This document shows, piece after piece, positions 14,795 through 22,777 of a stretch of 23,243 nt of DNA (its first letter is position 1; every line of letters starts with the position of its first letter). Source of the stretch: RGIG1934 sp964492545. GTDB taxonomy: Bacteria; Bacillota; Clostridia; Lachnospirales; Lachnospiraceae. Both the position numbers and the translations under genes were made by a program. The stretch is from positions 1 through 23,243 of the forward strand of contig CAZBKO010000029.1 in assembly GCA_964492545.1 (NCBI GenBank). Reading direction: 5' to 3'. Below the pieces are notes generated by a model, which saw nothing but the letters and a program-made list of their open reading frames with translations, searched no databases and had not been told where the DNA came from.

Positions 14795-16696
14795 ATGAGT
14801 AGAAATATTTTGTTTCATTGTACAACGGCATATACAGCTTTTAATGCTGCAGTCATAAGTAAACTGTGGTACAGTAGTGACACTACTATTTTATTAGTTC
14901 CAACAAGTAGAGACATATTTAAATTTTATGAAATATTAAAGAAGAATAACAGTATATTTAGTAATGTATTGATTCTTGAAGAAAATGGATTAGATAAATC
15001 TAAAACAGATATACAATACATTATTGATAGATACGCTATAGATATATACCATTTTTTTATTTTAAATCCATATGTAATTCAATTTATCAATTTACTGGAC
15101 AGCAATGTTAAAATAATATTGACTGAGGAAGGTACGTTAACATATCAACCAATAGCGCATACAAAGCAAAGTATTGATAATGGTAGGCTTACATATATTG
15201 AAGAAGGTGAGTTAATAAGACTATTTGATAGGGTTGATGAGGTAGCGGTATATGAGCCTAAAATGTTTGATGGGTCATTAGATGTTCCGGTGACTAAAAT
15301 TGATATATCACAAATAACTAACAGCAAACATGCTAATGAGTATATAAGTGCGTTAAACGATTTGTTTGGATATAGACATAGTAATATGATTAGTAAATAT
15401 ATATATTTTGATGTATATTTTAGTGAAGGCAATTTCATCAAGATTGATCATGAAAGAGAGTTCTTACAAAATTTGTTAAATATTTTTAGTGAGTCAGACT
15501 TTTGTGTTAAGCTGCATCCACATGAATCAAAGGAGTATGGACGTTATAGGTATAAATATAAAGATGTTAAAACAATGGATATGAGTAATATTCCATGGGA
15601 ACTTATTTTATTAAATATATTGATTAATGACAAACGTACACCATTGGTCTTAATGTCAATTGATTCAACAGCAATATTTAATTCACTGTTATTATGTGAA
15701 GGCCTAGACAATGATATAGAGGTTATATCTTTTATTGAAATGTTTAAAACAGAGTTCTATGATTACTGCGTGTATGAAAAGAAATATAATAATGCACAGA
15801 AATTCAAAGAAATTTTTCCTGAAACTAAATATTATATTGCTAAATCATTCGATGATTTTGAAGATGTATTAATGAAATATCAAGATGTAAATCATAAAAT
15901 ACGTTGCAATTTCAAATATGAGGATAAAGATATTAGTAGAATGGTAAAAAATACAGTTTCAAAAAGTGAATTAGTATTAAATAATAAAAGGTATACTTCT
16001 TATTTTGATTTTGCACAAAAAAATACATCAGTTTGTTTTGAATTAAGAGATATAATCATGATGAATAGATTTGAATTAATTTTAGGAGATATAAATCTAT
16101 TTACAAGGATTTCTAAACTTGAAATTTTTATTAATGCAAACAAAAAGGATGTTATTATTTGGAATGATGTAGATAGAATTAGTGGACATATTAAACTTGT
16201 TGATAATAAAATAATTGGACAATTTATAATGCAAGATAATGAATATATTGACAAAGTCATAATTAAATTCAATATAGAAGATTTATATAGTTATGACAAG
16301 GCAGTCAAAGATATACAAAACGGAATTAGAACAAAGAAATACTATCAGTTTATGTGTAAGTGGATGCTTAGCGATACAAAGGGAGATAATATTTTATGTA
16401 AACTGAAGAAAATGAATGCTAATAATATAGCAGTTTATGGAAACGGTAGTATTGGTAGAATTGTGACGGGACAGTTATATGGAAAGGTAGAAAGATTGTG
16501 CTATATAGTTAGCGATGGTAATTATCTGAATGGAAATATAGAAGTTTATCCTTTGAATATGGTTAATCAAATGTCATTTATACCCGATATAATTATTGTA
16601 ACACCAATATATGAGAGTGATATCATTATTCAAGAAATAACTGGTAGAATGGAAGGAAATGTACGAGCAATTTCTATTGAAGAATTATTTGAATAA
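14795..16696 (+). CDS. Sialyltransferase-like protein with C-terminal Rossmann-like domain
   Basis: A 633-residue protein. The first ~400 residues resemble bacterial sialyl/polysialyltransferases of the GT38/GT52 kind: ILFHCTTAYTAFNAAVI at the N-terminus, the D/E-D/E-G motif as Glu111-Glu112-Gly113 (ILTEEG), the HP motif in KLHPHE at 239-244, and a Ser-rich SIDSTA at 288-293. The family uses CMP-sialic acids as donors, and the NeuB and NeuA genes sit directly downstream. Residues about 420-540 have no recognised domain. Residues 543-633 form a small Rossmann-like domain (NNIAVYGNGSIGR, then IIIVTPIYESDII) like those elsewhere in the island. No strong ribosome-binding site is close to the ATG at 14795, so translation may depend on the gene before it. 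I am fairly confident of the sialyltransferase-like class but not of the acceptor. Confidence 0.8.
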   Translation: MSRNILFHCTTAYTAFNAAVISKLWYSSDTTILLVPTSRDIFKFYEILKKNNSIFSNVLILEENGLDKSKTDIQYIIDRYAIDIYHFFILNPYVIQFINLLDSNVKIILTEEGTLTYQPIAHTKQSIDNGRLTYIEEGELIRLFDRVDEVAVYEPKMFDGSLDVPVTKIDISQITNSKHANEYISALNDLFGYRHSNMISKYIYFDVYFSEGNFIKIDHEREFLQNLLNIFSESDFCVKLHPHESKEYGRYRYKYKDVKTMDMSNIPWELILLNILINDKRTPLVLMSIDSTAIFNSLLLCEGLDNDIEVISFIEMFKTEFYDYCVYEKKYNNAQKFKEIFPETKYYIAKSFDDFEDVLMKYQDVNHKIRCNFKYEDKDISRMVKNTVSKSELVLNNKRYTSYFDFAQKNTSVCFELRDIIMMNRFELILGDINLFTRISKLEIFINANKKDVIIWNDVDRISGHIKLVDNKIIGQFIMQDNEYIDKVIIKFNIEDLYSYDKAVKDIQNGIRTKKYYQFMCKWMLSDTKGDNILCKLKKMNANNIAVYGNGSIGRIVTGQLYGKVERLCYIVSDGNYLNGNIEVYPLNMVNQMSFIPDIIIVTPIYESDIIIQEITGRMEGNVRAISIEELFE

Positions 16697-16722
16697 TAAA
16701 TAAAAGAAAAGAGGAAAATGAT

Positions 16723-17598
16723 ATGAGCAGATATTTAAAACCATATGTAATTGCAGAAGCAGGATGTAATCATAAAGGAGATATGAATATAGCAAAAGAA
16801 TTAATTTATGTTGCTGCTTATTATTGTCATGCTGATGCTATAAAATTTCAAAAGAGATGCCCCAAAGAATTGTTAACAGAAGAACAGTACAATGCACCAC
16901 ATCCAAATCCAGCTAATTCATACGGAGATACATATGGTGCACATAGAGAATTCCTTGAATTTACAAAGGAACAGCATCAACAGTTAAAAGAGTGGTGCGA
17001 AGAAGTTGGTATTACATATTCTACATCCGTATGGGATATGACATCAGCTAAGGAAATTGCGTCTCTAAATCCTAAGTTTATCAAGATACCATCAGCATGT
17101 AACACACATTATGATATGCTCGAATGGTTATGCGATAATTACCAGGGAGAAATTCAATTATCATTTGGTATGACCACACATGAAGAAGAAGAAAAAATTA
17201 TTGAATTATTTGAGAATAAAGGAAGAAATAAAGATTTAGTTCTATTCAATTGTACATCAGGTTATCCTGTTCCATATAGTGATGTTTGCCTGCTTGAGTT
17301 GGAAAGAATGATACAAAGCTATCAGAAGCGAGTAAAGAAAATAGGATTTTCAGGTCACCACTTAGGAACAGATGTGGATGTTGCAGCATATACACTTGGA
17401 GCACAGATGATAGAACGTCATTATACTATTGATAGAACATGGAAAGGTACTGATCATTCAGCATCATTAGAACCAGATGATCTAAAGAAAATGATTAATG
17501 GACTAAATAATGTATATGAGGCACTAGGAACTAAAAAAGAAGAAATATTGCCAATAGAAATGGTTCAGAGAAAGAAATTGAAATATATAAAGCATTAG
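16723..17598 (+). CDS. neuB: NeuB-family nonulosonic acid synthase lacking the SAF domain
   Basis: A 291-residue PEP-dependent aldolase-type synthase. Motifs of the NeuB TIM barrel are present: AEAGCNHKGD (11-20), AIKFQ with Lys41, KIPSAC (121-126), SFGMT near 147-151, SGYPVPYSD near 179-187, SGHH (210-213) and ERHY (231-234), the last two giving the metal-binding histidines (His212, His233). The C-terminal SAF/antifreeze-like domain of typical NeuB/PseI (about 60 residues) is missing; the protein ends after the barrel with VQRKKLKYIKH and a genuine stop. As I recall Neisseria NeuB, its catalytic-site glutamate in KIGSGE is replaced here by Cys126, so the substrate may differ. A GAGG site precedes the ATG. 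With the next gene it should form a nonulosonic acid, possibly KDN-9-P. I use neuB as the family name only. Confidence 0.9.
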   Translation: MSRYLKPYVIAEAGCNHKGDMNIAKELIYVAAYYCHADAIKFQKRCPKELLTEEQYNAPHPNPANSYGDTYGAHREFLEFTKEQHQQLKEWCEEVGITYSTSVWDMTSAKEIASLNPKFIKIPSACNTHYDMLEWLCDNYQGEIQLSFGMTTHEEEEKIIELFENKGRNKDLVLFNCTSGYPVPYSDVCLLELERMIQSYQKRVKKIGFSGHHLGTDVDVAAYTLGAQMIERHYTIDRTWKGTDHSASLEPDDLKKMINGLNNVYEALGTKKEEILPIEMVQRKKLKYIKH

Positions 17599-17613
17599 AG
17601 TGGAGGAATAATC

Positions 17614-18774
17614 GTGAATGTTGCATTTATACCTGTTAGAGGTGGAAGTAAATCTATACCACTAAAAAACATTAAGCCATTGGCAGGAAAACCTTTGGTT
17701 TATTGGACGGCTAAAGCTGCTTCAGAGTGCAAATATATTGATAAGGTATATATTGCAACAGATTCAGAAATTATTTCTGATACAGTTAATAGCTTTAAAT
17801 TGCAAAAGGTTGAGGTAATTGGAAGAAGCAAAGAAAGTGCTAGTGATACAGCATCTACAGAGAGTGCTATGTTAGAATTTGCACAAAAATATGAATTTGA
17901 CAATATTGTCCTAATACAAGCAACTTCACCTCTGTTAACACCAGAGGATTTAGATAATGGATTTTGTCTTATTGATAGTGAAGAGTGTGATAGTGTTATT
18001 TCTGGTGTACTTCAAAAGAGATTTTATTGGAATATAACTGAAAATGATGAGGCAGTTCCAATAAATTATGATGTGTACAATAGACCTAGAAGACAGGAAT
18101 TTTCTGGCTGTATTGTTGAAAATGGTGCATTTTATATTACTTCAAAGGAAAGATTAAAATCAACTAAAAATCGTGTATCAGGAAGAATTAAAGCTGTAGA
18201 GATGTGCGAAGAAAGTTTTTTTGAAATAGATGAACCATTTGATTGGCTGATGATTGAACAATTAATGCTTGCACGAAATAAGAACAAGTTTGATAAAAAT
18301 AAATTAAGTAAAATCAAGATGTTTCTTACAGACTCAGATGGGTGCCTTACAGATGGTGGAATGTATTATTCTGAAAACGGAGATGAGTTAAAAAAATTCA
18401 ATACACTTGACGGAAAAGGATTGGCATTGCTAAGAGAAAAAGGAATTATATGTGGCATAATAACAGGCGAGAATGTTAATATGGTTAAGAACAGAGCAAA
18501 GAAACTTAACTTAGATATACTAAAAATGGGTATTACTGACAAAATGCAGCAGATAAGATTGCTTTGCGAAGAGTATGGTATTGAAATGGAAAATATTGCA
18601 TATGTAGGTGATGACATAGCAGATAAAGAAGTTATTCTAAATGTTGGGTTTGGATGCAGTGTTCCTAATGGAATGGAAGAGGTAAAGAAAGTAGCAGACT
18701 ATGTTACTAAGGTTTCAGGAGGAAAAGGAGCAATACGTGAAGTAGCTGAAATAATACTTAGGTATATAAAGTAA
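17614..18774 (+). CDS. neuA: Bifunctional CMP-nonulosonate synthetase (NeuA-like) / KdsC-type HAD phosphatase
   Basis: A 386-residue fusion. Residues 1-225 are an acylneuraminate cytidylyltransferase: PVRGGSKSIPLKN at 7-19 (CTP-binding P-loop), ATD near 48-50, QATSPLL at 102-108 and NRPRRQ near 156-161. Residues about 232-386 are a HAD phosphatase like KdsC: DSDGCLTDGG from 240 (Asp240 and Asp242), TGE at 284-286, the Lys310 region and VGDDIAD at 331-337, so all four HAD motifs appear intact. The combination suits removal of a 9-phosphate followed by CMP activation, as known for KDN pathways and echoed in animal CMAS proteins that also carry a HAD domain. The start is GTG at 17614 with GGAGG ~9 nt upstream (17601-17605). 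It follows the NeuB gene by 15 nt. Confidence 0.92.
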   Translation: MNVAFIPVRGGSKSIPLKNIKPLAGKPLVYWTAKAASECKYIDKVYIATDSEIISDTVNSFKLQKVEVIGRSKESASDTASTESAMLEFAQKYEFDNIVLIQATSPLLTPEDLDNGFCLIDSEECDSVISGVLQKRFYWNITENDEAVPINYDVYNRPRRQEFSGCIVENGAFYITSKERLKSTKNRVSGRIKAVEMCEESFFEIDEPFDWLMIEQLMLARNKNKFDKNKLSKIKMFLTDSDGCLTDGGMYYSENGDELKKFNTLDGKGLALLREKGIICGIITGENVNMVKNRAKKLNLDILKMGITDKMQQIRLLCEEYGIEMENIAYVGDDIADKEVILNVGFGCSVPNGMEEVKKVADYVTKVSGGKGAIREVAEIILRYIK

Positions 18775-18788
18775 AAAGGTGGTATGAA

Positions 18789-19307
18789 ATGAATATAGTA
18801 GTAATTATTGCATTGATTGCAAGTCTGCTTATTAATATAGCACTTACTATACATACAGTATATATATATATATATACAAAACACAATAAAGAGGCAGATA
18901 ATAGTTTAATAACATCATTAAGAAAGGTAGATAATACTAATAAGAAATGGATAAAAAACTTAATTTCAAATAAACGTCTAGAAGATTATTTATATAGTAA
19001 TGACATTGTAAATATAGGAATTTTTGGAATGGGATCTTTGGGCGAATTACTATTCTCAGAACTTGAAAGTAGTAAAAATATTGAAATAAGATGCATAATC
19101 GATTCGATGGTAGATGGTACATACTACACGAAGAATAATGTAATGGTTATTGGAATTAATGATATAGAAATGCTTAATCAATTAGACACAATCATTGTTA
19201 CGCCTATTCAGGAATATGATGTAATAAGCGTACAATTACATAATAATAACGTAAGATGCAAAATTATTTCTTTGGATCAGCTTATATTAGAAACGGAGAA
19301 ATATTAG
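18789..19307 (+). CDS. Membrane-anchored small Rossmann-like protein
   Basis: A 172-residue protein. Residues 3-30 form one hydrophobic segment (NIVVIIALIASLLINIAL) ending in Val-Tyr-Ile-Tyr-Ile-Tyr, which is encoded by a (TA)9 run. A charged stretch follows, and then a Rossmann-like domain with NIGIFGMGSLGE near 75-87 and IIVTPIQEYDVI near 137-148. This domain is closest by eye to the C-terminal domain of the sialyltransferase-like protein (IIVTPIYESDII). There is no catalytic signature I recognise. The topology would put the domain in the cytoplasm with a single N-terminal anchor. AGGTGG precedes the ATG, and its stop is followed immediately by the next ATG, indicating one operon. It may help assemble glycan enzymes at the membrane; that is speculation. 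Confidence 0.8.
   Translation: MNIVVIIALIASLLINIALTIHTVYIYIYTKHNKEADNSLITSLRKVDNTNKKWIKNLISNKRLEDYLYSNDIVNIGIFGMGSLGELLFSELESSKNIEIRCIIDSMVDGTYYTKNNVMVIGINDIEMLNQLDTIIVTPIQEYDVISVQLHNNNVRCKIISLDQLILETEKY
18859..18876 (+). repeat. (TA)9 dinucleotide repeat inside a coding region
   Basis: Nine uninterrupted TA units sit in codons 24-30 of the membrane-anchored protein. A gain or loss of one unit would shift the frame within the first 30 codons, so this could switch the gene on and off. Low-complexity A+T bias is the plain alternative. Confidence 0.85.
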
Positions 19308-20510
19308 ATGAAAAGAAGATTTGTCGAGATTGTTTATTATGAAAAAAAATGTTGTAGTTGTGGTATCTGTATAGGCATTTGCCATAAAGAAGCTATATCA
19401 TATAGCTATGATAAGTATGGCTTTCTAAAACCTAAAGTGGATATGAATAGATGTATTGGCTGCAATGCTTGTGTTAATAATTGCCCGGGTAATAGTTACT
19501 TTAAGAATGATTTAATTTATGATTTTACAGGGAAGAAGATGTTTTATGGATATAGTAACAATGAAGAATTAAGAAAATCTGCATCATCAGGTGGAATTGT
19601 AAGCGAAATTCTTAGATATTTGATAGATAGCAGCAGAGTTGATTATTGTGTCACGGTTGGTAACGATGAGAATGGTAATCCCTGTGCTGTTGTATCTAAT
19701 GACGTGGAACAGATTATTAAGTCAAAGACATCGAAATATTGTCCTGTTGAATATGGTAATTTTATGAAGCAAATTAATCCATCAAAATATAGATATGCTA
19801 TTGTTGCATTGCCATGTCAGATACAGTCACTTAAAAGAGTATATAAGAGATACAGGAAAAATTTTATTTATATTGCATTAATTTGTAATCATGTGCCAAG
19901 TAAAAATTGGACATCATATATGTATAATTGTTTTCCAGAGAATGAATGTGTAGGCACAACATATAGAGGTGATGGATGGCCGGGAAATATCACACTTCAT
20001 GGTAAAAGAGATGTTAAGGTACCATATAGAAAAACTTTTCGTTTATTTGGAAAGTATTACTATAATTGGCGGTGCAAGATTTGTAATGACCATTTTGGAA
20101 GCTTTTCTGATATAGCTGTTGGTGATGCATATTTCCTTAGTGATAACAGTTATGGGAATTCAATATGTATTGTCTTTAATGAATTATTTAATGAATTATT
20201 TATTAATATGGCAAATGAAAAATATATTACTATTACAGAACAAAGAGAAACATATGAATTTTTCAAATCTGCAAAGACTTTGATAAGAAGAGGTAAAATT
20301 CTCCCAGATATGCTGGAAGTGGGGAAAAAGCTAAAATATTCAGAGCCAGAAGGATTGACTGCCAGAAGCTGTTGTATACATATATCAATAGGTGAAAAGA
20401 AGAAGGCTGTAATAGATGAGATATTAAATAGAATTATTTCTAAAAATGGAATAATGGCAAGCAGAATACTAAAAAAATTGAAAGATGAATTAATACGTTT
20501 AAAACAGTAA
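19308..20510 (+). CDS. FrhB/FdhB-type iron-sulfur protein (coenzyme F420 hydrogenase beta-like)
   Basis: A 400-residue protein with two N-terminal 4Fe-4S motifs: Cys15/18/21/25 and Cys49/52/55/59 (CIGCNACVNNCP). These are followed by the SSGGIVSEILRYLI motif near 93-106, typical of the FrhB/FdhB beta subunit N-terminal domain, and the C-terminal domain with CKICNDHFGSFSDIAVGDAYF from about 257. In methanogens the family transfers electrons to F420; in polysaccharide loci of Firmicutes and Bacteroidetes it commonly sits beside pyruvyl transferases, with unproven redox roles. It does so here too, with AGGAG of the next gene right after its stop. Its ATG follows the previous stop directly, with GGAG (19296-19299) 8 nt upstream. 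The electron acceptor is unknown and F420 is not expected in this organism. Confidence 0.9.
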   Translation: MKRRFVEIVYYEKKCCSCGICIGICHKEAISYSYDKYGFLKPKVDMNRCIGCNACVNNCPGNSYFKNDLIYDFTGKKMFYGYSNNEELRKSASSGGIVSEILRYLIDSSRVDYCVTVGNDENGNPCAVVSNDVEQIIKSKTSKYCPVEYGNFMKQINPSKYRYAIVALPCQIQSLKRVYKRYRKNFIYIALICNHVPSKNWTSYMYNCFPENECVGTTYRGDGWPGNITLHGKRDVKVPYRKTFRLFGKYYYNWRCKICNDHFGSFSDIAVGDAYFLSDNSYGNSICIVFNELFNELFINMANEKYITITEQRETYEFFKSAKTLIRRGKILPDMLEVGKKLKYSEPEGLTARSCCIHISIGEKKKAVIDEILNRIISKNGIMASRILKKLKDELIRLKQ

Positions 20511-20519
20511 AGGAGATAT

Positions 20520-20861
20520 ATGAATAAGAAAATATTATGGATAGGTGATTTAAGAACAGCGATGAATTACGGTGCTGTTGCAACATCAGAAGCATTAAGA
20601 GACCTTTTGAATACTTCAAGCAATATTGAATTAAGATGTATAGATTCTCGTAGCTTCTTTAAAGAAACTCCTATAGATGGATGGGAAGAGACAAGTGATG
20701 CAGCAATAAATTCAAAGATAGAAAAGCATTTTAAAAGAAAGAAAATTAATGCTAATGCAAATATAGTACCAGTGAAAGCAATTACAAATGTGGATTTTCG
20801 TTCGAGATACTTTGTACCATTACGCTGGTGCGAGTATGATGAATTTACTAAAAAGTGTTAG
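20520..20861 (+). pseudogene. Polysaccharide pyruvyl transferase, N-terminal fragment (frameshifted)
   Basis: The 113-residue N-terminal part of a WcaK/CsaB-type polysaccharide pyruvyl transferase, with ILWIGDLRTAMNYGAVATSEAL (5-26) giving the family's conserved N-x-G-A start. It begins at an ATG 4 nt after AGGAG and stops at TAG 20859-20861. The downstream frame starting in the same AAAAAG run continues the protein. One added A in the run of five A's at 20850-20854 would join the two parts, with ...EFTKK-VLEGKLCSY... across the joint. I see this as one gene split by a single-base deletion; recoding or a sequencing error are the alternatives. Confidence 0.82.
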
Positions 20862-21799
20862 AGGGGAAATTGTGCAGTTATGAGCGTAAAATGATTGAGT
20901 GGGCAGATGAGGTTGTTGTTAATAGCGAAGGTAATATTGTCCATGGTACAGATAGATTTGGAGCATACAGAATGGGAGGACTATATCTATTATTTATAGA
21001 ATATTTATCTAAAATAGTGTTTGGTAAGAAGACGTATGTTATAAATCATTCAGTTGATCCTGCGAACATGGATGCAGAAGAGATTATAAAGAATGTGTAT
21101 TCAAAGTTAGATGGTATATGTGTGAGAGAACGATATTCCAAAACAACCTTAGCATCATTAGGAATAAATGAAGTTAAGATTGTACCGGATGCGCTGTTTT
21201 CACATAATTATGAACATAATAATATGTGTATACCAGAATTTATCAAAACTCAAATAGATACTAATCAAGAATATGTATGTGTCGGAGATTCATCTGCTAT
21301 AAAAAATAATTTTTCAAATGTTACTTGGGATGTAAAAAAATTTTATTATAATTTAATATGTGAATTAAAGAAAAAATATAAGCAAGTTATATTTATTGAC
21401 GGTTTTGGCGGTGGAAATCCATCACTTAACGAATTGTTTGAAGAGGAGAATATCCCTAATGTAAATATTTATACTTGTTCTCATGAGGAATTATATTGGA
21501 TTCTAAAAGGAGCATCAATATTCATATCGGGAAGATGGCATGCATCAATAATTTCATTGATGGCGCATACACCTATTCTTTTATGGGGAGCAGACAGCCA
21601 TAAAACACGCGGGTTATATGATTTAGTTGATTACCCATATGAATTTTTTGATGTGAAATCATTGCCTATAAATATAGATAGAATTGTTGCAGAGGCAAAC
21701 AAAATCGTGAGTGCAGATCACGCTGCTACATATAGTAAAGTTGATAGCTTTAGAACAGAAGCACAGAAGAATGTGCAAATGTTGATGGATGAGAATTAA
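20855..21799 (+). pseudogene. Polysaccharide pyruvyl transferase, C-terminal fragment (frameshifted)
   Basis: The remaining ~314 codons of the pyruvyl transferase. Family features are the DEVVVNSEGNIVHG strand-loop, KKTYVINHSVDP, a GICVRERYSKTTL segment, VPDALFSH, and GRWHASIISLMAHTPILLWG near 225-244, which is the conserved C-terminal lobe. The catalytic His is plausibly in this region. Frame position 20855 is GTG but has no ribosome-binding site, so this part is unlikely to be translated on its own; it needs a -1 frame change from the upstream part. Summed length of the two parts is about that of an intact enzyme. The family transfers pyruvate from PEP to a sugar to make a ketal. A GAGGAG site for the next gene follows it at 21812-21817. 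Confidence 0.82.
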
Positions 21800-21826
21800 C
21801 TATAAATATAATAGAGGAGTTCTATC

Positions 21827-22756
21827 ATGAACATATTAATCACCTCAATAGGCCGTCGTGTACAGCTTATTGAACATTTAAAAAATACATTTACAGTAAT
21901 TGGAGTTGATGCGTCAGAACACAATGCTGCACAACAATTTGTGGACAGGTTCTATTTAGTACCAAGATGTGACGAAGACAATTACATTGAAAGACTTCTT
22001 GATATATGTGGGGGTAATGATGTACAGCTAATTATTCCACTTTATGAGAGAGAATTTGACAAGCTGTGTTCATTTAGAGACAGATTTTATGATATAGGAA
22101 CACGGATTTTACTATCTGATACAGAGGTAATCAAGATTTGCAATGACAAGTACAGCACACAGAAGTTTTTCAAAGATGAACAAATAATGTCACCGAAATT
22201 GACAACACATGCACCGGCAGTGATTAAACCTGTAGATGGCATGGGAAGCCAGGGAATATATATTGTAGATACAGATGAAGAATTAAATGCAGCAAAGGTA
22301 TTGAGCAAAGGCGAAGTTATAGTTCAAGAGAAGATAACAGGCGTTGAATACACTATAGATGTGTTATGCGATTTTGATGGTGGTATTGCGTCAGTCGTTC
22401 CGAGAATTCGAGAGGAAGTTCGCTCAGGCGAGGTTGCTAAGTCAAGAACGGAGCATAATGAATCAATAATTAATGCAACGAAGAACTTGATAGTGAAACT
22501 TAACAAATATGGAAAGGTAGTTGGACCAATAACGGTGCAATGCTTTTTGACAGATAATAATGAAGTGATATTTATTGAGATTAATCCACGATTTGGTGGA
22601 GGAGTTCCACTGACCTTTGAAGCAGGTGTTAATTATGGAAAAATAATAGAAGGTTTCGTAGAAGGTAAGACTGCAAATGATTTTATTAGTACATTTAAAG
22701 ATATATCCATGATGAGATATGATATGGCAGTTTATATAAACATTAATAAAATATAG
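21827..22756 (+). CDS. ATP-grasp ligase of the carbamoyl-phosphate-synthase-like type
   Basis: A 309-residue ATP-grasp protein. A pre-ATP-grasp Rossmann half opens the protein (ILITSIGRRVQLI). The ATP-grasp region starts with Lys134 in VIKPVDGMGSQG (132-143) and ends with the metal-binding EINPRFGGG at 251-259. The family forms acyl-phosphate intermediates from carboxylates and joins them to an amine or thiol. Substrates are not shown by the sequence; in glycan loci relatives probably ligate amino acids or similar groups to sugars. GAGGAG lies 9 nt before the ATG. It is 27 nt downstream of the pyruvyl transferase fragment. It could work with the opine-dehydrogenase-like product of the same island, but this is only a guess. 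Confidence 0.88.
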   Translation: MNILITSIGRRVQLIEHLKNTFTVIGVDASEHNAAQQFVDRFYLVPRCDEDNYIERLLDICGGNDVQLIIPLYEREFDKLCSFRDRFYDIGTRILLSDTEVIKICNDKYSTQKFFKDEQIMSPKLTTHAPAVIKPVDGMGSQGIYIVDTDEELNAAKVLSKGEVIVQEKITGVEYTIDVLCDFDGGIASVVPRIREEVRSGEVAKSRTEHNESIINATKNLIVKLNKYGKVVGPITVQCFLTDNNEVIFIEINPRFGGGVPLTFEAGVNYGKIIEGFVEGKTANDFISTFKDISMMRYDMAVYININKI

Positions 22757-22777
22757 TAAGAATATGAAGGTGACAAT

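Noticed and set aside
20855..20880. GTG at 20855 as an independent gene start.
   Set aside because: There is no ribosome-binding site before it and the sequence continues the upstream pyruvyl transferase half; a frameshift explains it better.
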